64,000 nucleotides of DNA from Neodontobutis hainanensis (Eukaryota > Chordata > Actinopteri > Gobiiformes > Odontobutidae), in assembly GCA_024349245.1 (NCBI GenBank), contig JALDNG010000004.1:1480001-1544000 (forward strand), written 5' to 3'. Shown piece after piece: positions 38,341-48,359 of the stretch; the stretch's first letter is position 1, and every line of letters begins with the position of its first letter. A model generated the notes under the pieces. The model searched no databases and was not told the origin of the DNA. It saw only the letters and a list, made by a program, of their open reading frames with translations. A program made the translations under genes and the position numbers.

Positions 38341-38377
38341 TCAGCTCCAGAAGCTTGGCGTTCTCGTCATCAGCTCA
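38341..38377 (-). CDS. Possible last coding exon of HIPK-like gene
   Basis: On the minus strand a TCTCTGCAG acceptor precedes a short open piece. Joined to the tail exon at 38916-39034 in its acidic frame, it would read about eleven codons and stop at a TGA at 38343-38341. The exon repeats 18 bases of the preceding tail exon (GATGACGAGAACGCCAA), in a different reading frame when spliced. It could equally be a decayed or alternative duplicate of that exon. It is included because it is the only nearby exon-like continuation. Confidence 0.22.
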
Positions 38378-38915
38378 CTGCAGAGACGCACAAAGGGTCG
38401 CTCCAGACTTGACGTGGATACAATCGGTGCATGGTGCAGATCTCAGTGGAGGTGTGAAAAAGTAATCCATTTATTTAAAGAATTGTTTCAGCCTTTCAGG
38501 TGTTTGTTGTCCTAGTGAAACTGTCCTAGTGAAACTGTTTTTACAAATAGACAAAATATATCTGAGGCCTCCTCCTCTTTTTAGAAAGGGCTTACCCATT
38601 TGAACAAAAATGGCTTCCTTGACACTCAAAAGATGGACAAAACCAAGAGGACACTTAAACCAAACAACAGTGTTTTAAAAGCTAGATCTAAACAGTTTCA
38701 CTCTAGAACAGCAACAACACCTGAATGGAACAGTGAAACTAACGTCTCACCTGGGCCTTACCGACTCTCACATCACATCTTACACTGCACTTTCAAAGAA
38801 AAAACAGACCAGAACAGTCTGGTCCCATCAGAGTTAGATTCAGATTAAACACCTCCCTCTAGCTGAGCAGAGCAGTGTTCTTTAAATACAGTAAAACACA
38901 AAAGTGAGTACAAAC

Positions 38916-39034
38916 CTGTCTTGACCAACTTTGGCGTTCTCGTCATCCTCATCCCGGCTGCGTTTTTGGGACGGCAGGATGTTGTAACTGGAGGTGGAGG
39001 GCTGTTCAACGTCGACCTCCTGCTGCTCCCTCGA
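38916..39034 (-). CDS. Possible C-terminal tail exon of HIPK-like gene
   Basis: On the minus strand a GGGTTAG acceptor is followed by an open frame reading EQQEVDVEQPSTSSYNILPS and then QKRSRDEDDENAKVGQD, up to a CAGGTTTGT donor. The acidic and basic, Ser-rich composition fits the disordered tails behind the kinase domain of fish HIPK-like proteins. The difficulty is phase. The last kinase exon ends after two bases of a codon, while this frame needs phase 0, so an unseen exon would have to lie between. In the directly joinable phase the exon reads RGSSRRSTLNSPPPPVTTS instead. Either the tail belongs to the gene through a missed exon, or it is a relic. Confidence 0.35.
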
Positions 39035-39179
39035 CTAACCCGAGACACACTGGCCAACACTGAGGAGACATTAATCAGGTCAACTTTGGGCCTCTACATT
39101 AGAGACATAACAAGAATAATGGACTTATATCTGTCATGGGACTTTTTTTGTTTATGCTGCCAGTGGTCACAGTTCATAC

Positions 39180-39300
39180 TGTCGGTGTGTCCTTGGACAC
39201 TTAACTTACCTTGCCTCCAGAGGTGTTCCAGCTGTAACACTGGTGAATGGAAGCTTCATGTAAGCCGCATTGGATAAGTGTCTGCTAAATTACTAAATGT
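39180..39300. repeat. Decayed dispersed repeat scrap
   Basis: CCTTGCCTCCAG, GTGTTCCAGCTGTAACA and GAATGGAAGCTTCATG match the block at 58130-58205. The right end, with GCCGCATTGGATAAGTGTCT, resembles the common fish repeat end that reads CAGACGCTTTTATCC on the other strand. It lies in the intron or 3' region of the kinase gene. Confidence 0.6.
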
Positions 39301-39763
39301 AGCTGTAATGTTGGCTGGCTTTATCGTACAAGTAGGACTGTATGTCAAAATGTCAAACAGGCATCTGTCTCTCCAGATTTCTTGAAGATTAAAATTTTGT
39401 CATTGTTTTGTATGACATTTTTTTTACTATTTGTCAGTTTTTGGCTGTCTGGTGTAGTTACAAAAATCTTTAAATAATAATAATTAAACGTGAAAAATTT
39501 ACAGAATGTAAATGGGACAAGCGTTGGAACAGGATTCATACAATTGGACACATTTAATCAATTAACTATTGAATAAGACACATGACTGAGGACCCTACAC
39601 CTTAAACCCGCCTCTTCCTGTTATAGGCCTATAAAGAGCTTCCTGCCCTCCCACCCTCCTTTAATTCTCCCTGTATGTTACGTACAGGGGGTAAATAAGC
39701 TCAGAGTCTCATGTCAGATTAAGACATCTGTGGAGAAGAGATTATAAATGTTGAAACTGATAC

Positions 39764-41896
39764 TCACTGCTCGGTCTCGAAGCCGGCGATGTGTCTCATT
39801 GTAATAAAAGGATGTGAGAGGACATCCTCTGGAGTGATCCTATGTTCTGGATTTAACTCCAACATCCTTATGACCAGATTGACAAAGTATTCGCAGTCAA
39901 ATTTTTTATCAATGGTCACGTCATTGTTGTACTCATGGTCCAGCTAAAAGAGAAATGAACAGTCTGAACACACTCAATCTGTCACTTCAAGGAAAAACAA
40001 CAATTTTAAAGGTGAGCAGATAAAGTGGCTGCATTAAAAGCCAAACTCGAAAAGTGGGGAAAGCGCTTATCAAGAGTATTTCAATCTTGAACTGGGAAGG
40101 AATGCAAATCCTAAAGGTTAAGGATCCCTGCTTTAATTAACTTTTAAGTTAGACACAAAACTTACCAGGTACAGATCTTCAAGGGAGTTGATACTTCTTT
40201 CAGTAAATCCAACTTTTCGGTACGTCTAAAAAGAAGAAAAGTACTTCAGAATCAAGTTGTATTTGTACTCTGGTCTTAATCTTGAGACAGTTTTTTAAAC
40301 TTCTTTTTCTCGTCTGGTCTTTTTACTCAGTTTCAGATAAAAAATAAGATTGTAAGATCAAGATTGGCCAAAACCATTCTTGTGATTGGATAAAAAGCCA
40401 TACTTTGAGTTTTGACTTGGTCTAAGACTGGACTTGGACTGTTTGTATTTTATAATTTTGTTCATTTTATATACTGTCTGACTATAAATTAATAATCGCA
40501 GGTGAAAAAAGCCAAAAACCCCCCAAAAAACAATCAAAAGATCCCAAAAATAACCAAAGAAAAAAAAAGTTAATTATGGGGGGAAAAACACTGTGGTAAA
40601 AAATAAAAAGATAAACATTATTTATACAGAAATAATTTAAATTGAACAGAGCATTACCTTCAGTCTCCAGACCTGTGAATCCCGGACCGTTTTCAGATCG
40701 AAGTACTTGCTCGTGTGCACTCCGCTGTTTAGAATAGCAGCCGGTGGATTCCCTAGACTCTTTACGATATGTCTCACCTGTGTGTGGACAGAACATAATG
40801 TAACTATTGTCTTATTACTTTTAATGATGCCTAAACTTTAGAAAAAAAGATTGCACTGGTATCATTCTTTTTCTTTTTTTTTTTTTTTTTACGTACCATA
40901 TCGATTTCACAGCTGCCAGGAAACAAGGCCTTCTTCATCAGCATTTCAACTGCTGTACAGCCAAGGGACCAGATGTCGACCGAGGTATCATATCTGGCTC
41001 CCATGAACACTTCAGGAGCTCTAAAGAAAACAGGAGACAAATGTGAGCCCATTAGAAGAGTCAATTTCATCGTCATTTTTTATCATTGGCTAGTCTGGCC
41101 ACCAATTACAATTTTCAATTTGTTTATTTCTGTTCCGATTCATTTGTCTGTAACTGTCCAAAGTGAATGACGTACCTGTACCAAGACGTCTGAATAATAT
41201 TTCCAGGCTTAACGTCAGAAACACGATGAGCCAGGCCAAAGTCAATGAGCTTGACTTGCAGGCTTGACATGTGGTCAACAAACGCCACGTTCTCTGGTTT
41301 CAGATCTCCATGAATGACGTTCATGTTTTTTAAAAAATTCAAGGCTGTAGCCAGCTGGAAAATACACAGTACAGTGTTGAGTAAGTTGGCCCTTAGAGTA
41401 AACTGCTTCAGAACACCTTTTATCTTTGAGTTTGTAGTATTTCACAAACCTGCTGTATGACTGGCCGGATCTGTTTTAATGTGAGGCGTGGAGACTTCTC
41501 CATAAAAGTCCAAAGGTTGATGTCCAAACTTTCAAATTCGAGGCAAAGTCTTTCCATGTAAAGAATGGTATCAAACCAACGGACTATATTATGCTCCTGT
41601 GACCCGTGTTGTTTTAACAACTGGAGAATTGTCATCTGTGGTTTGAACAAGATGTCAGTTTTAGAACAATGTACAATAAACATTAAAAAAAAAAAAAAAA
41701 AAACATTATACTGTACCTCCTTTCTGAGACTTCTATTGTCTTCTTTCATTCTTGCTACTTTCAAGGCCACAACTTGTTGGTCACATTTCTTTCTGCAAAG
41801 GACCACATCTCCATATGAGCCTGAGCCCAAATGTTTTTCAACAACATAGAAAGTAGATTTTGCAGGGATGAGTGATCCTAATTCCAAATGGGCCAT
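39764..41896 (-). CDS. HIPK-like protein kinase (seven-exon gene)
   Basis: This is a nuclear-type CMGC Ser/Thr kinase related to homeodomain-interacting protein kinases. Exon blocks are 41717-41917 (coding from ATG at 41896), 41450-41635, 41176-41354, 40897-41020, 40658-40777, 40166-40225 and 39768-39943. All have GT-AG borders and consistent phases, giving 342 residues. Visible motifs are the glycine loop GSGSYG (24-29), VALK with Lys46, HGDLKPEN with Asp139 (137-144), DFG (160-162), APEV (183-186), and DIWSLGC (197-203). HIPKs likewise lack the HRD arginine. Canonical HIPKs have a Tyr in the activation loop; here the aligned residue is Ile175. A TGA (39766-39764) lies directly behind codon 342 if the last donor is not used; if it is used, the tail is unresolved. 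Fish genomes carry expanded families of such kinases. Substrates cannot be inferred. Confidence 0.87.
39768..39943 (-). CDS. HIPK-like gene, exon with kinase C-lobe end
   Basis: A CTTTTAG acceptor precedes the exon, and a good GTGAGT donor follows after GAGCA. It encodes residues 284-341 plus two bases. It includes FVNLVIRMLELNPEHRITPE and ends in HPFITM, the usual CMGC kinase domain end (L-x-P-x-x-R-I-T-x-x-x-x-L-x-H-P-F). Reading on past the donor meets TGA at once, so intron retention would give a natural stop. Confidence 0.85.
40166..40225 (-). CDS. HIPK-like gene, 20-codon exon
   Basis: A phase-0 exon of exactly 60 bases between a TTTTTAG acceptor and a GTAAGT donor, encoding TYRKVGFTERSINSLEDLYL. 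It corresponds to the linker between the kinase insert and the last C-lobe helices (residues 264-283). Confidence 0.82.
40658..40777 (-). CDS. HIPK-like gene, 40-codon exon
   Basis: A phase-0 exon with a CACACAG acceptor and a GTAATG donor. It encodes residues 224-263, beginning VRHIVKSLGNPPAAILNSG. The I-x-x-x-L-G-x-P-P pattern is typical of HIPK and DYRK kinases, where it packs against the C-lobe. Confidence 0.87.
40897..41020 (-). CDS. HIPK-like gene, APE exon
   Basis: The acceptor CTTTAG splits the arginine codon of the YRAPE motif (phase 2 in), and the exon ends in phase 0 at a GTACGT donor. It encodes residues 183-223, with APEV, DIWSLGCTAVEML and LFPGSCEIDM. This is the activation segment end and helix F, with the Asp197 anchor present. 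Confidence 0.9.
41176..41354 (-). CDS. HIPK-like gene, catalytic-loop exon
   Basis: A TTTTCCAG acceptor and GTACGT donor. The exon encodes residues 123-181 plus two bases of Arg182. It carries the catalytic loop HGDLKPENV, the DFG motif (VKLIDFGLA) and the activation loop KPGNIIQTSWYR. All residues needed for catalysis are present, so the kinase is predicted active, but the usual HIPK activation-loop tyrosine is absent. Confidence 0.9.
41450..41635 (-). CDS. HIPK-like gene, N-lobe/hinge exon
   Basis: A phase-0 exon of 186 bases with an ACCACAG acceptor and a GTTTGT donor, encoding residues 61-122. It contains the beta4/beta5 strands and hinge (LCLEFESLDINLWTF) and ends in KQIRPVIQQ. That segment precedes LATAL in the next exon, the usual Q-I-x-x-x-x-x-Q-x-x-x-A-L helix E of HIPKs. 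Confidence 0.87.
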
Positions 41897-41917
41897 CACA
41901 CTCCTGACTTTTAACTT
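41717..41917 (-). CDS. HIPK-like gene, first coding exon
   Basis: The acceptor is a long pyrimidine tract ending in CAG; the donor is GTACAG. I chose the ATG at 41896 because it begins MAHLELGSLIP, the typical short leader before the kinase domain of fish HIPK-like proteins. The open frame continues upstream without a stop, so an earlier start is possible. The exon encodes the glycine loop and the catalytic lysine (residues 1-60). The 20 bases before the ATG would be 5' UTR. Confidence 0.83.
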
Positions 41918-41975
41918 CTGAAAAAAAAAAAAAGGAAACACAAATGGTCCTGTATTTTTTTAGAATGTAACTTAC

Positions 41976-42012
41976 CTGTAGAGTAAACCTGTCCAGGTGT
42001 CCTGAGTGAGAT
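41976..42012 (-). other. Probable 5' UTR exon of HIPK-like gene
   Basis: A 37-base segment on the minus strand flanked by a TTTTTACAG acceptor and a CAG|GTAAGT donor, 58 bases upstream of the first coding exon. It has no ATG. In frame with the downstream ATG it stays open, so coding use cannot be excluded. The intron between would be very short, which lowers confidence. Confidence 0.4.
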
Positions 42013-42850
42013 CTGTAAAAATGAACAGTTTTAGAGAGATTAGCAAGCGTCCCAATATTCATTCTTAAGCCACACTAAGCATCCTTCTAGAAACAATTAA
42101 AAAGGAACAAATATAAGTTGTGGTCCTATGGTCCAAACCCAAATAAACTGTGACTTCAACTAATTTTCAAGTTAAAAGGGAGCTTACAATTGACAGTTTT
42201 AGAATAAATTATATTTAAAGCACAATTTAAATAACTTTCTGATTAAATTGTAAAAGATAGTTTTAGAATCTTTAATAAACATTTTGGTGTGTGTTTTGTG
42301 ATAAATTGACTCAGTAATTTTAGAAAAAAATGCATTAAACCTAAATTAAAGTCACATTTGTCACATATTAAGGGAATTAGGCAATAATAATAATAGATGT
42401 GCAGTTAGTGCAGTAGACTTTGAATTAGGACAGTTAAAATAAAACTTTTTCAATGTTATGACACTACAGTAAAATGAAAATACAATGTAAAATACATTTA
42501 AGAGACTATATTAGCTGTAACACGAAAACATAATTTTGACATGACCTAATGCTAAAAATTTCACCAAACATTTAACAAACTTCATTTAAAAATAAACTCT
42601 AATAGTAGTGTGTAGAAAGAGTGCTAACCAGATAATCACGCAGTAATATTCAAGTTCAGAGCAGTTTTGTTTAGTCCAAACGGCAGAGCTCTCTTTCTGT
42701 GGCGTCTTTTCAGGCTGGCCTCAGTAAAAATGAACAGAACTTTGTCTCACAAGCTTCTCTGTGACATAAACCATCCCCATGACAACTGCATGGAATACCT
42801 GCCGTTGACCATATAAGGAGTGGAATCAGTTCTAACAGTTCTAACAGTTA
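42013..42850 (-). promoter_or_regulatory. Presumed 5' region of HIPK-like gene
   Basis: Upstream of the first exons on the minus strand. The stretch at 42600-42830 is less AT-rich. It contains CCTTATATGG on the minus strand (42818-42809), a perfect CArG-type (SRF-binding) or TATA-like string. A transcription start near 42700 is a guess. No other promoter element stands out. Confidence 0.25.
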
Positions 42851-44815
42851 CAAGTTACATAAAATTTGATTATTTCTGCAGCTGTTGTATACTACTATTG
42901 TACAAATAAGTTCAGAAAAGGACCAGGCCTTCGAACGTGACTACATTAGAAATACTATACGTCTCTTTAAAGTAAAAGGACCATTTTTTAATACCACAAA
43001 CAACAATAAACAACAACTTATAGGCTAACTGACTAAAAGAGATGGATGGGCTACTGAGATGTAGGCTACTCCTTGACTTCTTAATGCCAAAGCTTTCCCA
43101 CTTGTTTACTCCACCATCCAGATGTCTGTTTGTGATAAAGATGTGGCGTTAGTTAGACGGGTGTTTTATATTCTTTGGAGTGACGGCACACAGCTCAGCT
43201 CACTGTTTTGTAGACGCCTGGAGCTCAGTGTAGGCAGATATCACTTGTACTTAAAGTTGACATTGCTCCTGAACATTGTGCCAAACAAACATTGCACTGA
43301 ATAGTTTCAGGGCACTGCTTCTTTTTTTTTTTTTTTTTCTTGCATTTGTTTGTTCAGTTATTTCTTTGTACTGGGCCTTTTTTCCTCGTCTTCGCTCTCC
43401 GCCACGCTGATTACAGCCTGCCGTACACTTGCACAAGCGCTTGGTGTGTTTGATTGAATTTACAGAGCAATTTGTTCGGCAAGGAGAGACACAGTATAAT
43501 CCAGTCCCTACAGACCGCCTGAGTAACTGTTTGTTTTCTATTAATTAGCGTGCGTTTGTGTGAGCGTTTCTTGGCTCTGCTCATTTGCATGTGTGTGTTT
43601 GCTCGCAGCTACACAACAATCAGTGCACAAGCCAGCGTTTACGAATGCACATATACATTTGTCTGTGTTGATATTCTAATCCACTCCACTTCACGTCCCA
43701 GCCAATCAGGTTACATAATCTTCGGGCTTTAATTTCCCAACTTTCAAAGAAGTCACCAGATGTCTGAGTGCGGTGGCGCAGATGGGCTGGCTGCCCTCGC
43801 GTCTGCACTTCACGAATGCCCTTGAGACACACGTCACTGATGTATACGAGGCCTGTGTTTTAAACAGAGCGAGCAACAAATAAGAGATGCTTTTCCTCTT
43901 TAGACTAATTATCTTATAAATGAATGGCTATGACGATTGAGCAATCACTTTTGTGTTTTAAATGCTTCACTGACAAGTCTTTATAATGTAGCACTGAGGA
44001 GAATATGGCCTATGTTAGAATCAAAGGCAGTAAAAAGGGCTTTTCCTATTGATACTAGGAAAATCCCTTTTAATGAACTTAATTTTTAGAATTTTTTTGA
44101 ATCACACTTTTTGAAATAACAGGATCAGTGCACAATAAGACATTAACCTCAGACATTAAATCAGATACAACCAGATCTGGTAAATCATCATGAATACTGT
44201 GAATGAAAACATTGTGATTAGGTCAATTCTTTTGATTGGCACATAACCAAAATACTGCAAAGCTTTACTAGAAGACCAACAATGCTTTAATCGAATTTGA
44301 AAAGTGCTGTTTGTCTACATCCTATGTAGAATAAATATATACTGTACCAAGTTTTAGTTGAGTTTTTAATTCCCTCCCTGAACATAATAAAGGGGTATAA
44401 TATATATGTTCACAAAACACCACTTTACGCAATATAAAATAATCAAAACATGTCACCAATAATCACATTATAAAACTATTTATGACCTCCATACTATTTA
44501 CCACTTCAGATTAAAGCAACCCTTAACTATTCAGACGTTATACCCACTAAAAGGCTGCAACAAAACTGGCCTTCTCAAATATCCAAGCCATGCAACTCAG
44601 TTACATAGTGAAGTATCTTTCAAACCACACATAAAAAAAACATCAATATCAATTTATTGCTATTGTTGAAATGCTTTTTAGGCTCCATTTTCTGGTGAAA
44701 GAATGTGTTACTTGGTAATTACATGACTTTACAACATAGATTGTTTATCTCACAAAGGTACAAGTACAGCGCTGGTACACAACACGACGTTAACACAATG
44801 TCAGTTGTGTCCATG
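42851..44815. other. Non-coding stretch, no gene seen
   Basis: AT-rich, with a T-run at 43321-43339. A better-composed block at about 43380-43860 has short open frames on both strands with no domain. No repeat that I can name. Confidence 0.5.
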
Positions 44816-44919
44816 GCCAACTTGACACCACAAAAGTAATAGTAATCTATGGCCGCGCCCCTCGCAGGAAGCAGGCTCTCCCTAACACTGTGTCAGTACT
44901 TTCCCACTGTGTGTCCACT

Positions 44920-45005
44920 GCTTCTAACTGGCTTCAACAGGTGAGAGAGTAGAGCGCTTTGAGTGCCTACTAGGTGAAAAAGCGCTATATAAATAACCAA
45001 AAATA
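44920..45005. repeat. Retroelement 3'-tail-like repeat scrap
   Basis: The stretch ending AGCGCTTTGAGTGCC and AAAAGCGCTATATAAATAA is the signature end of abundant fish dispersed elements. A related tail lies at 50060-50130. An A-rich run follows, as expected behind a retroelement tail. Confidence 0.6.
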
Positions 45006-45559
45006 AAAAATAAATAAATAGTAGGTGTCCTAATCTAGGTGCAATGTAGCATGCAAAGTGAGCAAATACCAAGTATAAAAAGTTAAAAGAGTGCATCTGA
45101 ATAGAAAAATACTAACAAATTAATAAACTAAATAGATTAGAAAAACAGCTTTCCGTCAGTCTGCCTTTTCTGTTCGAGCTTCCAAATAATGAAATAGTAT
45201 TCCAGTGGATTATGTCACTCTCTTTTAAAAATGTGTCTCTTCAGATCAGACTTGTCAGTATTAAACCCCTCTGTGCTGTTTTAACAACTTCTGTTTTTCT
45301 TTGCTTAATAAGATGTCTGTAGTGTAACTAATGCATGTTTTTTTATTTGTCCTTTTTAATATTAACAGCGTGTTTTATTTGTGCTCCTAATGGCCTGCAT
45401 GTTATTAATGATGTTTCTGATAAAGCTGCTGCTTGCTTGTGCCTCACTGTGCATTTCTACAATAACCCATGTGGACTAATGTTACTCTGGCATATTACAC
45501 AGTTGTACTGTTGGTCAGTATGTACTGTCCTTTAATAAACATGACACATAAAGCTTTGG

Positions 45560-45685
45560 GTACCCACAAATCAGTGCAGAAGCAATCCATCTCAAAGTGT
45601 TGACTGCACAACCGACTGGAAAAGGAAGGAGTCCAGTTCTGTCTCCTCATCTTCAAAACCCACTGGTCCAGTCTGTCTGGATCAC
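45560..45685 (-). pseudogene. THAP-domain exon-like fragment
   Basis: On the minus strand a good acceptor (TTTTCCTCTAG) is followed by DPDRLDQWVLKMRRQNWTPS and then FSSRLCSQHFEMDCF. This is the second half of a THAP zinc-finger domain: the W-x-x-x-M-R-R stretch, and the Cys and His of the C2CH finger in LCSQHF followed by CF. In THAP genes the first half, with the first two cysteines, commonly lies in a preceding exon; I cannot find one upstream, where a dispersed repeat begins within about 15 bases. Past CF the usual AVPTIF box is absent, and the frame ends at a TAA at 45495-45497. It may be a decayed THAP gene or transposase-derived exon; a real exon of an unseen gene is possible. Confidence 0.55.
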
Positions 45686-45699
45686 CTAGAGGAAAACTT

Positions 45700-46096
45700 A
45701 AACATTCATTCATTTTCTACCGCTTTGTCCCGTTAGGGGTCGCAGGTGACTGGAGCCTATCCCAGCAGCTTTGGGCCTGAGGCGGGGTACACCCTGGACA
45801 GTGGCCAGTTAGTCGCAGGGCTGACATTTAGAGACAGACAATGACAAACAATCATTCTCTCTCACATTCATTCACTAGGGACACTTTAGAGTTGCCGATT
45901 AACCTGTACACGCATGTCTTTGGACAGTGGGAGGAAGCCGGAGTACCCGGAGAGAACCCACGGTAACACAGGGAGGACATGCAGACTCCTCACAGAAAGA
46001 TCGGAGTCGGCCGAGAATATTTGAGTCGGCCGGGTTTTGAACTCACGACCTTCTTGCTGTGAGGCAGGAGTGCTAACCACTCTGCCACGTGCACCC
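45700..46096 (+). repeat. Fish dispersed repeat, copy 3 (full length)
   Basis: The most complete copy, about 0.4 kb, from TTCATTTTCTACCGCTTTGT through GAGCCTATCCCAGCAGCTTT, CATGTCTTTGGACAGTGGGA and GAGTACCCGGAGAGAACCCA to GCTAACCACTCTGCCACGTG. It lies immediately upstream of the THAP fragment. The 80-codon open frame crossing it is not a gene. Confidence 0.88.
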
Positions 46097-48359
46097 CATA
46101 AAAAACTTAAACAAACATACAAAAACACATTAAGAGTTATTATGAGGTTACCAAACTTGTACAGTACATATAGTGTTACAATAACAATTGCAGGGCAGGG
46201 TTAGGGTAGATAACAACAGCGCTTCACATAAACTAAAGATCATGGTCATAAGCTTATAATAATTTCTCTTAGGCTAAGTGACAAAAATAAAATTGGTTTT
46301 AGCATACGCTATGTATATATGTTTACAGTGACAATATTTTTTAAGCCCAGATTTATAAATATTAAAATAATAGTTTATACCTTTGTTGGATGGAATGTAA
46401 CTGAAAAGTGTTTACAGCACTAAGTACTACATTGAAGATACATATGTCATAGCGTATTTTATACAGTCATTGAGTAGTGCACCCGGTGAATAATGCAGTC
46501 ATACCAAGTAGCGCTCTTTTGCATGTTATTTGTCAAAGCCATTACATCCAAAATTCAATCACTTAAAAAAATATATTACAGCTAGCATGAATAAATCTAC
46601 GTTTTACTGTTAATCTGTGTTTAATAACCATGTTTGCAATGCAAATAGCGTTTGGATTTAAGCAAGAAATGACATGATATATTATATATCTGGATCTATT
46701 TTTCAAAGCAAAGCAGGTAAAAATAAATAAAATTAAAAATTCTACCTTAATAGTATTACAATTAACATCTAATTGACACATGCAATTCAAGGTAACCACA
46801 CCCACATTTATGCTCAAAACTACACTTACGTAATAATCAACCGCCCCAGAGTTATCATCTAATAAAAACTTAGCTCTAGAGCCCAGAGCCATCTTTTGTA
46901 CCAGGCTGTAAATATGGTTTTAACACAGTCTCCATTGGGTTTTTATTTACAATCTATGGGTTTCTCCTTATATTTCTGCTTTTGGAGCCTGCCCTCTGGT
47001 GGACGGTGGTATATCGCTGTTTATTGCTGTTTATCGCTGTATAGTGGCACCCTTACTCAAGGACCTTTTAAGGGGTTCCATGAGAGAGGCTTGCTTTACA
47101 CACATTTGCAGACATTTACACTCACCTGCAGGTCAGTAGAGGTCAGAGGTCAGGGGTAAATGGAAAAACCAGAAGCAAGTTCAAAAAGCTGCAAGGAGAG
47201 AACGCTTGAAATGCATTTTCAAGGGTTAATGTTTAGTTAATGTAGCTTCTTTATCAAGAAAGACGCTTGCTGCTATTTAAACCCATGTAAAACTAATTGT
47301 CAAATGTGGTAAGTAATTTCTTTATAGGCCACACCTTATAACAGCTATTTGATTACAGATACTTTAGTAAAAGAAAATAACGATTGCACATTTTGTAAAA
47401 AAAAAAAATTCTCAACTCAGGCATTTCTTAAGATTTCAGATTAATATTTATTTTCCGCACACAAAATGCCTTTGGCCAATGACAAGTTGCAGAACAAAAG
47501 TGTGAAGATTAATTCTGCAAATCCTGTCTTTTTAAACATGAAGGAAAAGCTGTTTGTGCTGGTACCTGCAGAGCTGTGCTGTACCTGTTTGTATCTACAG
47601 CTTTATGTAACAATCACAGCATGAGACTGATGGCAGCTCTCCTTCTAGTGTTGCTGCTGACTCATTCACTGTGTCATAAAAAACACCAAGCGCAGCACCT
47701 TTTTCACAGAAGAGTACAGTATAAGAGAGTTGAACCTAGACTTCTGCTTATGCTGCTTTCCATGGTATCAGACTGCAAGACAAAGAAGGCATGGTAGTAC
47801 AAGGTTTATATTTTAATGTCCAACAAAGACAAGTATCTTTAAACAGCTGTGAGAAAACATCCACTCTGCCCTGTTAAAATGACAAATCAAAGCTTTTTCT
47901 CACAGTCTCCCACTTTAAATAAAAACCAAATGCTCCAATTATAAGCAGGTTTTTCTTCATCTGTTCGCTGCAGCATTATCTAGTTCATGAGAAATTTGTT
48001 TTATAAACACTTAAAAATTTACTGCAATTAAAATGTGTTTTGCCTCCATTTCATATTTTAAAATATTAATTTAGCAAAAACGCAATTTGCCTGCATTACA
48101 AGGTCAACTGAAATGTTGAGCTAATGAAGAATTATTACCAGACTCTAAGGCTCCAGTGTCAACATTCAGTTGAGCTAAGCACCAACATTACTGTTTTTTT
48201 GTTGTTTTTATTATATTTGGGACCAATGCCATATAAAGATTTTAATGTTTCGCTAGCAATGCCAAATTTGAACTTCTGAATTGTTTTAAATGGAAACATT
48301 ATTATGATTAGCTAGACTCGTGTTTCTATAATAGTCTGGGATGAACAGAACAACAACTT
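46097..48359. other. Non-coding stretch, no gene seen
   Basis: AT-rich. At about 46850-47050 a block with CCTGCCCTCTGGTGGACGG and CAGGCTGTAAATATGGTTTT looks like a MITE-type fish repeat. It includes a triple ATCGCTGTTT-like tandem at about 47012-47040. A-run at 47398-47408. No gene is seen. Confidence 0.5.

Noticed and set aside
39727..39767. A 41-base intron joining the last kinase exon to an ATG-starting piece at 39726.
   Set aside because: The borders look good (GTGAGT and CTTCTCCACAG), but 41 bases is below the usual minimum for vertebrate introns, and the joined frame stops after a few codons.
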